A stretch of 32,945 bases of DNA. Origin: Alphaproteobacteria bacterium (GTDB lineage Bacteria; Pseudomonadota; Alphaproteobacteria; Rs-D84). Location: the NCBI GenBank assembly GCA_017436325.1, contig JAFSDI010000003.1, forward strand, positions 1 to 32,945, written 5' to 3'. Of this stretch, positions 22,542 to 29,731 are shown piece by piece (positions within the stretch are counted from its first letter, which is position 1; every line of letters starts with the position of its first letter). The translations under genes were made by a program, and so were the position numbers. The notes beneath the pieces were generated by a model. It was not told where the DNA came from and did no database searches. It saw only the letters and a list, made by a program, of their open reading frames with translations.

Positions 22542-23648
22542 ATGAAAGATATGGCAAAGTTTTCAGATTTTATCAGCGAATACAAAACAGCCCAAGAGCC
22601 ATCTAAACAAGAAAAGGCACGTAATTGGGATATCGCCATTGGCCTGCAACAGGTTGATGGGTTGACACCATCGCGTTATCTGTACCAGGTGGCACGTGAT
22701 AATATCGAAGGCAAGCTGAGTCATGACGAAGTTCATCAGTCGTTGCGCCAGTATTACCGCACCCCAGAGGGTGACGAACTGGGTATTGAATACTGGGAGG
22801 CCGACACCGTTTCCAACCGTATTGCAGAACTGTTAAGCAATTCGTCTTTTACCTTTGCGCCGACTACTTTGCTGTCTATTCACAAGTATTTATTTAATGC
22901 GGCATTGCCTGAACACTGGGTTGGGAATGTCCGTACCAAGGATATTATCAAGGCAGAAAACGTGCTGATGGGGGACACTGTGCACTATGCCAGCCATATG
23001 GACATTATGCCAACACTGGAATATGACTTTGACCGCGAAGAACGTTTTGATTACAGTACGCTTAACACACGTGCGCAAGTTGAACATATCGCGCAATTCG
23101 TGTCTGGCCTGTGGCAAATTCATCCATTTCGCGAAGGCAATACGCGCACAATCGCCGTATTTGCAATCAAGTATCTGCGCAATAAAGGCTTTGCTGCTGA
23201 TAACGAATTATTCAAGGATTATGCAGAATATTTTCGCAATGCCTTGGTTCGTGCCAACTATGAAAATATACCGCGCGGTATCAAACGGACCTATAAATAC
23301 CTGAACTTGTTCTTTGGAAATCTGTTGCTGGGCGAAAACAATTCGCTGAAAGGTGACGACATGGTTATAAATATCGCTAATCCCGAAATAAAAACTAGCG
23401 ATATAACTAGCGATAAATGTAGCGATTTGAATATAGACGACCTGAACAAAACAGAACGGAGGTTCTTTATCGCTATGGCTGAAAAGTTATGCACGATGGG
23501 TTATGTTACTGCTGCGGACGCAATTTCTATAACGGGCAAGTCGCCACAGCGCGTACGCCAACTGTTTGTCGCATTGGTTAAAAAAGGTTTCTTGGTTGCC
23601 ACCGGTCAAAACAAAGGCCGCAAATATAGTTTGCCAGAAAAACGATAA
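22542..23648 (+). CDS. Fic-domain AMP-transferase with built-in inhibition and C-terminal wHTH
   Basis: A 368-residue protein. The N-terminal helix region 'SRYLYQVARDNIEGKLSHDEV' (about residues 42-62) contains an (S/T/N)xxxEG-like inhibitory segment of the VbhA/class II sort. The Fic core (about 95-240) has the catalytic loop 'HPFREGNTRT' (about 194-203), fitting H-x-F-x-(D/E)-G-N, and a flap region before it. The C-terminus, 'TAADAISITGKSPQRVRQLFVALVKKGFLVATG', is a winged helix that could bind its own promoter. Fic enzymes transfer AMP from ATP onto Tyr/Ser/Thr of targets such as gyrase. Two ATGs (22542 and 22551) are possible. It is transcribed alone. Confidence 0.88.
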   Translation: MKDMAKFSDFISEYKTAQEPSKQEKARNWDIAIGLQQVDGLTPSRYLYQVARDNIEGKLSHDEVHQSLRQYYRTPEGDELGIEYWEADTVSNRIAELLSNSSFTFAPTTLLSIHKYLFNAALPEHWVGNVRTKDIIKAENVLMGDTVHYASHMDIMPTLEYDFDREERFDYSTLNTRAQVEHIAQFVSGLWQIHPFREGNTRTIAVFAIKYLRNKGFAADNELFKDYAEYFRNALVRANYENIPRGIKRTYKYLNLFFGNLLLGENNSLKGDDMVINIANPEIKTSDITSDKCSDLNIDDLNKTERRFFIAMAEKLCTMGYVTAADAISITGKSPQRVRQLFVALVKKGFLVATGQNKGRKYSLPEKR

Positions 23649-23674
23649 TCGATTTATAAGAAAATGTGTTCTTA

Positions 23675-23758
23675 GGTGCGAACCAGGTTCGCACCCAAGG
23701 TTCGCACTTATCATATTGTAATTACTGCCAAAACACCCAAAGTGCGAACCTGCGAACC
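23675..23758. repeat. Cluster of GTGCGAACC motifs between fic and int
   Basis: Five copies of the 8-10-base word in both orientations: GGTGCGAACC (23675), GGTTCGCACC (23686), GGTTCGCAC (23699), AGTGCGAACC (23741) and TGCGAACC (23751). The first two form a perfect 10-bp palindrome with one central base. No T-run follows, so it is not a standard terminator. It may be protein-binding sites (integrase/Xis arms, repressor or replication iterons). Confidence 0.7.
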
Positions 23759-23772
23759 AATTTTTCAAACCT

Positions 23773-23805
23773 GTGTGTAACAAGGTGTCGAGGTCGCCGT
23801 TACCC
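23773..23805 (+). repeat. Direct repeat flanking fic, right copy
   Basis: Right-hand partner of 22430-22462, 60 bp from the integrase stop codon. Confidence 0.7.
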
Positions 23806-23865
23806 CCAATCAAAAGAGGTTTTACAGAACCTATTTTTATTTTACTGAAATGCAACATGCACCAT

Positions 23866-25074
23866 TTAGGCACATATTGCATTTGCAACGTTATTGATGG
23901 CACGATAGGTGCTGCTATCCATGATGTGGGTATATCCTTCGGTGGTGGTTATACGGGAATGTCCGGCCGCTTCTTTCATGGCAGCTATATTTTCACCGAT
24001 ATTTGCACCCATACTGATAAACGAATGTCGCAGGTCGTGTATTCGCATATGTGGCAGCTTGGCATATGACAGTGCCCATTCAAATGGCTTGCGGATGTTG
24101 TTTATTGGTCTGTGCTCGTTCCCAACACCTGGGAATACATATTTGCTGCCCAGTGCGGTTGCTTCATCCAGCGCAGCCTGCAAGTATGGTATAACCGCAT
24201 CAGACAGTTTTACATCCCGGGCGCCGGTCTTGCTGTCTTTCAGGTGTATTACCTTGTGCATAAGCGCAAGTTCTTCTACCTCTAGCCCAGTTATTTCAGA
24301 CGCACGACACCCAGTCAGCATCAGCACCCGCAACGCATTGAATAACCGTGGGTGCATTTTAGATACCTGGGGTCCAACATCCAGCGCATGCGATAATGCA
24401 CGATAACCGTCTTGGTCCAGTATTTGTGGCTTATAAACTTTGTTTGAACCTTTGCGAACATACTTGCATGGGTTGGTATTGCGATCTACGTATTTATACA
24501 TTTCGCACCAATCCCAGAAATTAGAGAACAGAGACAGCGCTTTGTTCGCGGTTGAGAACGACGTTTTCTTTACCCACTTGGCATAGGCGTCCATTACATG
24601 CTTTTCTTCTATTTGGCGTATGTACAACTTATCAAACATAGGCGCTAAATATAATCTATATTGCCCCCAATTAGAATCCTGGGTTCGTGGCTTCTTGTAT
24701 ATTTTGGAATATTTGTCCATATATTGCGGGAACAGTACTTTTACCTGTTCACCCAGCGTTTCTTTTTCTTTCAGTTGTTCTTCTATTCTTTTTCTGCGTG
24801 GATCTTCGCCTTGGGCAATTTGATGCCGCATATTCCACGCCATATCACGAATATCTTTGATAGAATAATCTCTGTAGCGGCCTATAAAAATATTGCATTT
24901 CTTGTTATCTATTTTACACCCCAGGAAAAACCGAATATTGCGTGTTGCCGCAGAATATCGCAGGAATAATCCTGGGATGGTGCCGTCGCTGATCTGCAGG
25001 TTAACATCTGAATGCAACAGATGTATCCAAGTGTCCCGAAACGGCTTTGTATAGCATTTCCATTGTTCTGCCAT
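23866..25074 (-). CDS. int: Tyrosine integrase of the island
   Basis: A 402-residue P4-type integrase. The N-terminal arm-binding domain carries 'SDGTIPGLFLRYSAATRNIRFFLG' (DUF4102-like, about residues 30-55), and the SAM-like core-binding domain covers about 110-200. The catalytic domain has R in 'LTGCRASEI' (about 256), K in 'SKTGARD', HDLRHS (about 341-346), 'GHSRITTTEGYTH' with the last His and the nucleophilic Tyr (about 380). It catalyses integration and excision at the tRNA-Asn anticodon-loop site. GGAG lies seven bases before the ATG. It lies downstream of the excisionase-like gene on the same strand. Its position about 4.4 kb from the right end rather than directly beside an attachment site suggests later cargo gain at that end. 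Confidence 0.93.
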   Translation of the reverse strand: MAEQWKCYTKPFRDTWIHLLHSDVNLQISDGTIPGLFLRYSAATRNIRFFLGCKIDNKKCNIFIGRYRDYSIKDIRDMAWNMRHQIAQGEDPRRKRIEEQLKEKETLGEQVKVLFPQYMDKYSKIYKKPRTQDSNWGQYRLYLAPMFDKLYIRQIEEKHVMDAYAKWVKKTSFSTANKALSLFSNFWDWCEMYKYVDRNTNPCKYVRKGSNKVYKPQILDQDGYRALSHALDVGPQVSKMHPRLFNALRVLMLTGCRASEITGLEVEELALMHKVIHLKDSKTGARDVKLSDAVIPYLQAALDEATALGSKYVFPGVGNEHRPINNIRKPFEWALSYAKLPHMRIHDLRHSFISMGANIGENIAAMKEAAGHSRITTTEGYTHIMDSSTYRAINNVANAICA

Positions 25075-25137
25075 GTGTGCACTCCTTTATTACAAACACA
25101 CAATGCACGATAAAAACATAATATCCAGCAGAAACAG

Positions 25138-25392
25138 CTATTTTTTATCGCTTCTTTTTTGTTCCAGCCACTTATTTACCTCAGACAGGGGGTAACGTAC
25201 CATTTTGCCGATCTTGAAGTACGTAGGTCCAATCCCCAGTGCACGATATTGGCTTAATGCCGAAACAGACGAACAAAGATAGTCGGCCAATTGTTTTGGT
25301 GTAAACAGTCTGTCTTTAAACGCTTCCTTGTTCAGGGCGTATTGTCTTGTATCTCTCTCTTGTCCCCCATGGTTCATGAATTGGTAATCCAT
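25138..25392 (-). CDS. AlpA/excisionase-type HTH protein
   Basis: An 84-residue protein. The MerR-like HTH_17 fold covers residues about 28-78: 'FTPKQLADYLCSSVSALSQYRALGIGPTYFKIGKMVRYPLSEVNKWLE', which has the typical LGIGPxYxKIGKxVRY and W-L ending. Such small proteins act as excisionases or as activators of integrase transcription (AlpA). GGAGAA stands four bases before the ATG. It is immediately upstream of int (63-bp gap), as expected for a recombination module. Confidence 0.88.
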   Translation of the reverse strand: MDYQFMNHGGQERDTRQYALNKEAFKDRLFTPKQLADYLCSSVSALSQYRALGIGPTYFKIGKMVRYPLSEVNKWLEQKRSDKK

Positions 25393-25426
25393 GTTATTCT
25401 CCTTTGGGTTTCAATATGGTTTGTAG

Positions 25427-25478
25427 GATATAAAAAGGTCACTTTATACAATCTGATATCACAACAACTTTTTATATC
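25427..25478. promoter_or_regulatory. Inverted repeat upstream of the excisionase gene
   Basis: GATATAAAAAG (25427-25437) and CTTTTTATATC (25468-25478) form a perfect 11-bp inverted repeat 29 bp apart, 35-86 bases before the ATG. This position suits operator or Xis-binding sites. Confidence 0.5.
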
Positions 25479-25688
25479 TGTACATATAATTTATAGCACA
25501 TAAAAAAGTAAAAGTCTTGCAAAACCAGCAAAAAAAGTCCTGTTTTTACTAAAAAAATTTGTATCATAATGTATCAAAACTACATTAAAACACATCTAAA
25601 TAGTATTAAATCATATTTTGTCAGTTTTTGAAACAACGGCTCATCGACGGCACCCGACAAAAAAATCAAACTTTTGCCCCGAATCGAA

Positions 25689-25756
25689 TTTTGATAGAAA
25701 AATGCATATATTTTTCTATCAAAATAATAGTTATTGTTAGCTCATAAATAACTATT
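25689..25756. repeat. Two adjacent long inverted repeats
   Basis: A perfect 15-bp stem TTTTGATAGAAAAAT/ATTTTTCTATCAAAA (25689-25703 with 25710-25724) has a 6-nt loop. It is followed by a 9-bp stem AATAGTTAT/ATAACTATT (25726-25734 with 25748-25756). They lie in the 483-bp gene-free region between the divergent xis and abiE genes. They could be a bidirectional terminator-like block, a recombination/nicking site or operators; nothing further is visible. Confidence 0.6.
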
Positions 25757-25802
25757 GATATAGCTATATATATTCTCTAAAAGAGCTTTCTCTAAAAAAT
25801 AC

Positions 25803-25860
25803 TTGATTTTTATGAGAAAATGTCGTATATTGACACTATGTTAAATGTCGTATATTGACA
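25803..25860 (+). promoter_or_regulatory. abiE promoter with two AbiEi-type operators
   Basis: TTGATT (25803-25808), 17-bp spacer, TATATT (25826-25831). The 15-bp word TGTCGTATATTGACA occurs twice, at 25821-25835 and 25846-25860, with centres 25 bp apart; its TGTC/GACA ends are inverted. The first copy covers the -10 box, so binding would block transcription, matching negative autoregulation known for AbiEi antitoxins. Confidence 0.7.
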
Positions 25861-25875
25861 TAAAAGGAATTTATA

Positions 25876-26340
25876 ATGAAAGCTAAGAGAACTCTTTTAG
25901 AGAGAATTTTATTACGAATAAAGAAAAGCAAAGCTAATTCTTTTATCTTAAAGGACTTTAATGATCTTGTTAAAGAATATGACTATGATCAAGTCTTGCG
26001 TGTTTTACGTATATTGGTAAAAAAGGGTACGTTAATTAAGATCGGACGTGGCATATATGCAAAAACTCGTACTTTTAGTAATGGATTTGTCGCACCAAAT
26101 GCCACTATAGGAGATTTAGCAGAAGAAGCATTACAAAAACTTGGTATCAAAACTGATAAATCAACTTATTGGCGTGAATACAATGCTGATTTATCAACAC
26201 AGATTCCAACAGGCAGAGTTATTGCTGTAAATAAACGTGTTAGACGAAACATAAGCTATAATGGCTTTGATGTTTCTTTTGAACAAATCAATAGCAAATA
26301 TAAAAACAGATGGTATAATACCAGTGCAACAAGAGTTTAA
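25876..26340 (+). CDS. abiEi: AbiEi-like antitoxin (DUF6088)
   Basis: A 154-residue protein. The N-terminal winged helix (residues about 1-65: 'SFILKDFNDLVKEYDYDQVLRVLRILVKKGTLIKIGRGIYAKT') ends in the typical G-R-G-I-Y-A wing. The C-terminal part continues 'TIGDLAEEALQKLGI' and the basic 'GRVIAVNKRVRRNI'. Members pair with AbiEii nucleotidyltransferase toxins, neutralise them and repress the operon. AAAGGA is seven bases before the ATG. The gene ends two bases before the toxin start. Two tandem operators overlap its promoter. Confidence 0.85.
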   Translation: MKAKRTLLERILLRIKKSKANSFILKDFNDLVKEYDYDQVLRVLRILVKKGTLIKIGRGIYAKTRTFSNGFVAPNATIGDLAEEALQKLGIKTDKSTYWREYNADLSTQIPTGRVIAVNKRVRRNISYNGFDVSFEQINSKYKNRWYNTSATRV

Positions 26341-26342
26341 CT

Positions 26343-27230
26343 ATGTCTTTGAATATGGAACTTTTTGAACAAATAGCTATTGAAAAGGGTTGTGATATTG
26401 CTTTTCCGATCAAAGAGCATTTTCTGATTCAAGTTATTCAACAGTTGGTATCAAGGTTTCATTCTGCTGATGGTGATTTAATATTTGGTGGCGGCACCAG
26501 TTTAGTGTGTGCATATGACGAGCTAACCAAGCGTTTCAGTGAAGATGCTGATTTTAGATTTGTTCCGCGCCCCAAATCAACTGCCAATGTTCGCAAAATG
26601 CTAACTGATATTGCACATAGTTTGGATGGCTTTGAACTTATTGCCGAACCCGTCCCCGAAAGCAGTAAAATAGAGTTTAGATTTGTAGACACAGAAAACA
26701 TTGTTCAAACACACTCTGCATTGCGACCTTATATAAAATTAGAGGTGTTTTTCACAGACAATTTGTTTTATGCACCAGAAGAAAAAGAGATATCTTCTTT
26801 CTATGACAAATTGGCCGGCACAAATGCTGGATTCAAATTGAAATGCGTATCTTTGGAAGATACTACTATAGATAAAATCAGTTCATTTTTGTGGCGAATT
26901 TTATCAACAGATACAGAAAAGTCTCAATACAACCCTGCGGATATGAGACATCTGCACGATTTGTTTTTCTTGGCGCCAAAGCTTGATATTGATAGAACCT
27001 TTAAATCTAATATGCTCGAAGTTTTTAAATCTGACATGAGCCATCGCATGCGAGCTCAATACACCTTTGATGTGTGCGTAAAAGATGTTATTGACTTGTT
27101 ACACCGCAACAAACAATTCAAAGCTGATTATGAACAATACGTCGCAAATATGTCATATGCAAAGAATACAGATAGATTATCCTTTGAAGATGCGTGCAAA
27201 TCTTTTGAAGAATTAACGAGCAAAATTTAA
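26343..27230 (+). CDS. abiEii: AbiEii-type nucleotidyltransferase toxin
   Basis: A 295-residue protein. The nucleotidyltransferase signature is 'DLIFGGGTSLVCAYDELTKRFSEDADFRF' (about residues 44-72): G-G-G-T-S-L followed by the catalytic S-E-D-x-D. A conserved 'YIKLEVFF' provides the third acidic residue (about 130), and a helical C-terminal domain includes 'YNPADMRHLHDLFFLAP', the R-D-x-x-D/H-L region of the family. AbiEii toxins modify tRNA 3' ends or other substrates and cause reversible growth arrest that limits phage. Length is normal and all motifs are present, so it should be active. Confidence 0.88.
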   Translation: MSLNMELFEQIAIEKGCDIAFPIKEHFLIQVIQQLVSRFHSADGDLIFGGGTSLVCAYDELTKRFSEDADFRFVPRPKSTANVRKMLTDIAHSLDGFELIAEPVPESSKIEFRFVDTENIVQTHSALRPYIKLEVFFTDNLFYAPEEKEISSFYDKLAGTNAGFKLKCVSLEDTTIDKISSFLWRILSTDTEKSQYNPADMRHLHDLFFLAPKLDIDRTFKSNMLEVFKSDMSHRMRAQYTFDVCVKDVIDLLHRNKQFKADYEQYVANMSYAKNTDRLSFEDACKSFEELTSKI

Positions 27231-27242
27231 ACCGCGGCTTGT

Positions 27243-28223
27243 TTATTTCTTACCAGCATCGGATTCTGACTTATCTTCTGTTATTTGTTTAGGCTTTTGG
27301 GTTTTTGCTTCAATTTCATGAAGTTTGTCATAATCGATATGAATTTCGCCCGACTCTTCTTTGATGTATTCTGGCGGATTCAAAGATGGATGAAACTCTA
27401 CACCATCGTGCAAAGCATCAACTATATGTGCCACAATAGTATCCATTTTGTTTTTAGCGTCTGGTTTTTTTATATCTGTTTTTTTCAATAATGTTTCTAT
27501 ATCTGTATCACGTTTTTTATCAACCATACGAATAACATGGTCGTCAAAACTGATTTGTTTTTTGTATTCTTTATCTATTATCTCATATGAGAGTTTTGCC
27601 TCTTCTGATTGATAATAATGTTCACGCAATTCAAATGTGCCGATACCGATACTCAAAATGCCCATTATAATACCAAATAACTTTGTAGCGCATTCTGGCC
27701 CCACATTTACTTTAATCTCAATCCACTTACTACCAGAATCAACACCAACAATATCAAAAGATGCCGCAATATCTATCGCATCAGAAATACCATTTAGAAT
27801 CACATGCAACTTTTTCATCAATTTTTCCATATCTTTGATAGAAAAATTGTCTCTATCTGGCAGTTTAATATTTAATAATTGCGGGTCTTGTGGTTTCACC
27901 ATGGTATTCAAAGTCAAATAATAAATCCTAACGAACTGATTTAATGCATTTATATATTGCGAAATTTGGTTTACAACACCAGTTTGCATTATTGCTTCCG
28001 AGCTATTTGGATTATTTGGTTTTGTTGCGTTTAAAAACACTTCTCGTCCTTGCACGATCAACCCTTGTTCTGCAACAAAATTTTCTATGAATATCAACTT
28101 GTTATAATTTTTAATAACAACATATTGATTGCCATAGTTTCTATTATTTTCAATCTCCAGCGCAATTATGTGTTCTGGGGTTAAATATTTATCCAATATA
28201 TTTTTTATTTCACCAAGTCTCAT
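27243..28223 (-). CDS. Unrecognised protein with one central hydrophobic helix, partner of the DUF4917 gene
   Basis: A 326-residue protein. The N-terminal two thirds are soluble ('HIIALEIENNRNYGNQYVVIKNYN', 'SGSKWIEIKVNVGPECATKLFGIIMGILSIGIGTFEL'). The last quoted stretch, about residues 171-207, ends in a hydrophobic helix that is a possible membrane span. A strongly charged C-terminal tail follows (KKTDIKKPDAKNK ... EIEAKTQKPKQITEDKSESDAGKK). No family is recognised. AAAGGA stands seven bases before the ATG. It is 21 bp behind the DUF4917 gene on the same strand, so the two form an operon that converges on abiE. It could be the membrane effector or adaptor of a two-gene system. Confidence 0.65.
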   Translation of the reverse strand: MRLGEIKNILDKYLTPEHIIALEIENNRNYGNQYVVIKNYNKLIFIENFVAEQGLIVQGREVFLNATKPNNPNSSEAIMQTGVVNQISQYINALNQFVRIYYLTLNTMVKPQDPQLLNIKLPDRDNFSIKDMEKLMKKLHVILNGISDAIDIAASFDIVGVDSGSKWIEIKVNVGPECATKLFGIIMGILSIGIGTFELREHYYQSEEAKLSYEIIDKEYKKQISFDDHVIRMVDKKRDTDIETLLKKTDIKKPDAKNKMDTIVAHIVDALHDGVEFHPSLNPPEYIKEESGEIHIDYDKLHEIEAKTQKPKQITEDKSESDAGKK

Positions 28224-28244
28224 CTGTAAATCCTTTATTGTGTT

Positions 28245-29237
28245 TTAACCCCATGGTTTCACTGTTTTTGCGTTATATAAAATCGCCTTTTTGTTAATTC
28301 TGTCCGTGCCAGAAGTTTCAAATTCTTCTTTCAGCAACTGTGCTTGTACCAATTCCGCCTCGGACCACACACCTATGTATAAATTTGTAAATTTACCTTT
28401 TATTATCCCTTGTTTTATATGTTCATCATTGGATTTTAACATTGTACCAAACACAAAAAGATTTCCCTTCTGACTTCTTAATGCTTTGTAGCAACGGTTC
28501 AAATAATAATTATGGCGTATTTTTTCTAATTTTTCATCACTAGTGCCCTCAGAAATAAAAACAGGATATACGTCATTCAATAATTTACGATAAATTTGCG
28601 TTTTCAACAAAGTCCCTGTTCTGGCAAACGTTAATTTTATTGTTTCCGTGAAATTATCAAAAATATGTAATGCACCATGCAAAAATATCAACTCGTGTTG
28701 ATTTTCTGTAAAAGTAACAAAATCCTCGTCTCCCCCACCGAAACCGTCTGTAAATTTTGTAAGATTATTTTGCAATATAACCCAATACGCCAAAAGGTCA
28801 TAATTTAGTGTATACACCCTATCAAATTTATCTAAAAATTCTGCACATTTTTTAGATTTTCTCTCAGGGATATCTGTGGACTTGTCTGGATGATTATTTG
28901 TAATAACTGCAACCAAATGTTTTTTCAAACTTTTTATGTCCGAATTTATTTTTTCGTTATCAAATAATGGCTGATATATTTGTGTAACTAACCTACCATC
29001 TTCTAAAGTTTTTATTACTTTTTCAAAATCGGACGTTTGTAAATTTGCAAACAAATGAGACAATTCGCTATCTTCTGGAATTATGCCGCTTGTCTTTGCT
29101 GACTCTAATAAATTTGTAAAAGAAAATCTTCTGGCATCATATGCCATGCTGAACCCATTTCCCAGCAACACTGATATTTTGCCGCCTTGTTCCTTTGCCT
29201 CGTTGTACGCATCTTCAAACGTTAATAAATCTTCCAT
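28245..29237 (-). CDS. DUF4917 / SIR2-like fold protein
   Basis: A 330-residue protein from ATG 29237, with AGGA seven bases upstream. 'ISVLLGNGFSMAYDARRFSFTNLL' at about residues 18-42 is the nucleotide-binding G-N-G-F-S loop. 'VYTLNYDLLAYWVI' (about 142-155) and 'HELIFLHGALHIF' (about 183-195) are the T-x-N-Y-D and L-H-G motifs shared by DUF4917 and SIR2-like NADases. C-terminal 'NLFVFGTMLKSNDEHIKQGI' matches the family's last motif. SIR2-like defence proteins deplete NAD+ on infection; whether this one hydrolyses NAD+ is unproven. It is first in a two-gene operon at the right end of the island. Confidence 0.75.
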   Translation of the reverse strand: MEDLLTFEDAYNEAKEQGGKISVLLGNGFSMAYDARRFSFTNLLESAKTSGIIPEDSELSHLFANLQTSDFEKVIKTLEDGRLVTQIYQPLFDNEKINSDIKSLKKHLVAVITNNHPDKSTDIPERKSKKCAEFLDKFDRVYTLNYDLLAYWVILQNNLTKFTDGFGGGDEDFVTFTENQHELIFLHGALHIFDNFTETIKLTFARTGTLLKTQIYRKLLNDVYPVFISEGTSDEKLEKIRHNYYLNRCYKALRSQKGNLFVFGTMLKSNDEHIKQGIIKGKFTNLYIGVWSEAELVQAQLLKEEFETSGTDRINKKAILYNAKTVKPWG

Positions 29238-29510
29238 ATTTAAATCCTGTATCACCACATAGTTTTTATTGTTTTTCTTGGGAAAACCGTAGCAAATATT
29301 CCCATTATTTTCAATACATTTTCCGCAAACCGGTTCTTCCTTTTGTATGTTTTTGACACATGTGACTACACGATAGTGCAAATTTTTTGCTACATAATTG
29401 CTACATACTAAAAAACAGCTATACGGCGCATACACAGATATGTGCAAAAAGTGGCGGGAATCTGGGGCAATACGACATATCGTAAAAAAAGCCCTGAAAT
29501 CAAGAACTTG
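29238..29510 (-). other. Upstream region of DUF4917 with an in-frame open extension
   Basis: The DUF4917 frame stays open for 70 more codons to 29447. The part just upstream reads like coding sequence (C-x2-C then C, '...CGKCIENNGNICYGFPKK'). It lacks a good start, so it may be a remnant of a lost upstream gene cut by the island end, or a longer N-terminus. The promoter must lie here. No other feature is seen. Confidence 0.35.
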
Positions 29511-29555
29511 CTGTTAATCCGTATGTCGTTGGTTCGAGTCCAACTGCCCGAGCCA
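29511..29555 (+). repeat. Attachment site, right copy (3' part of tRNA-Asn)
   Basis: Forty-five bases identical to 6409-6453, from anticodon loop to CCA. The bases before it (aagaacttg) are not tRNA, so this is not a gene but the displaced 3' end. Confidence 0.9.
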
Positions 29556-29560
29556 AGATT

Positions 29561-29584
29561 TCCGCGGATTTCTGCGGATTTTTT
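29561..29584 (+). terminator. Original tRNA-Asn terminator, now beside the right attachment site
   Basis: TCCGC-(8 nt)-GCGGA followed by TTTTTT. It probably ended the tRNA transcript before the island inserted. From here to 29696 no gene is seen. Confidence 0.6.
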
Positions 29585-29696
29585 AATAAATTTTTTAATT
29601 ACTAAATTACCGCAAACTACATTACATACAACCAGAACCAACCACAAATGTACATATTTGCATACCACTTTTTGCCCATTATGACTTAGTTCCTTA

Positions 29697-29725
29697 TTGA
29701 TTTTATAATCAGGTTTTGTTATACT
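29697..29725 (+). promoter_or_regulatory. metK promoter
   Basis: TTGATT (29697-29702), 17-bp spacer, TATACT (29720-29725). The predicted start, near 29732, is a few bases before the 5' strand of the leader stem. Confidence 0.65.
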
Positions 29726-29731
29726 ATTCTC

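Larger units (their letters stand above)
6454..29555. mobile_element. tRNA-Asn integrative defence island, about 23.1 kb
   Basis: It is bounded by a 45-bp direct repeat of the 3' part of tRNA-Asn. It encodes a tyrosine integrase (23866-25074) and an AlpA/excisionase-like HTH (25138-25392). No conjugation or phage structural genes are visible, so it is a genomic island or mobilisable element rather than a complete ICE or prophage. The cargo is dominated by defence-type genes: RT, Mrr, AlwI-type restriction, Fic, AbiE, SIR2-like, HEPN and the Nudix operon. Base composition varies from gene to gene (the PLD gene and 9988-10777 are clearly GC-richer), which indicates assembly from several sources. 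Confidence 0.85.

Noticed and set aside
23675..23707. CRISPR-like repeat array
   Set aside because: The repeated words are too short, in both orientations and without regular spacers; no cas genes are present.
29442..29684. Plus-strand ORF across the right attachment site
   Set aside because: It reads through the tRNA fragment and a terminator hairpin; similar tRNA-derived frames are common artefacts.
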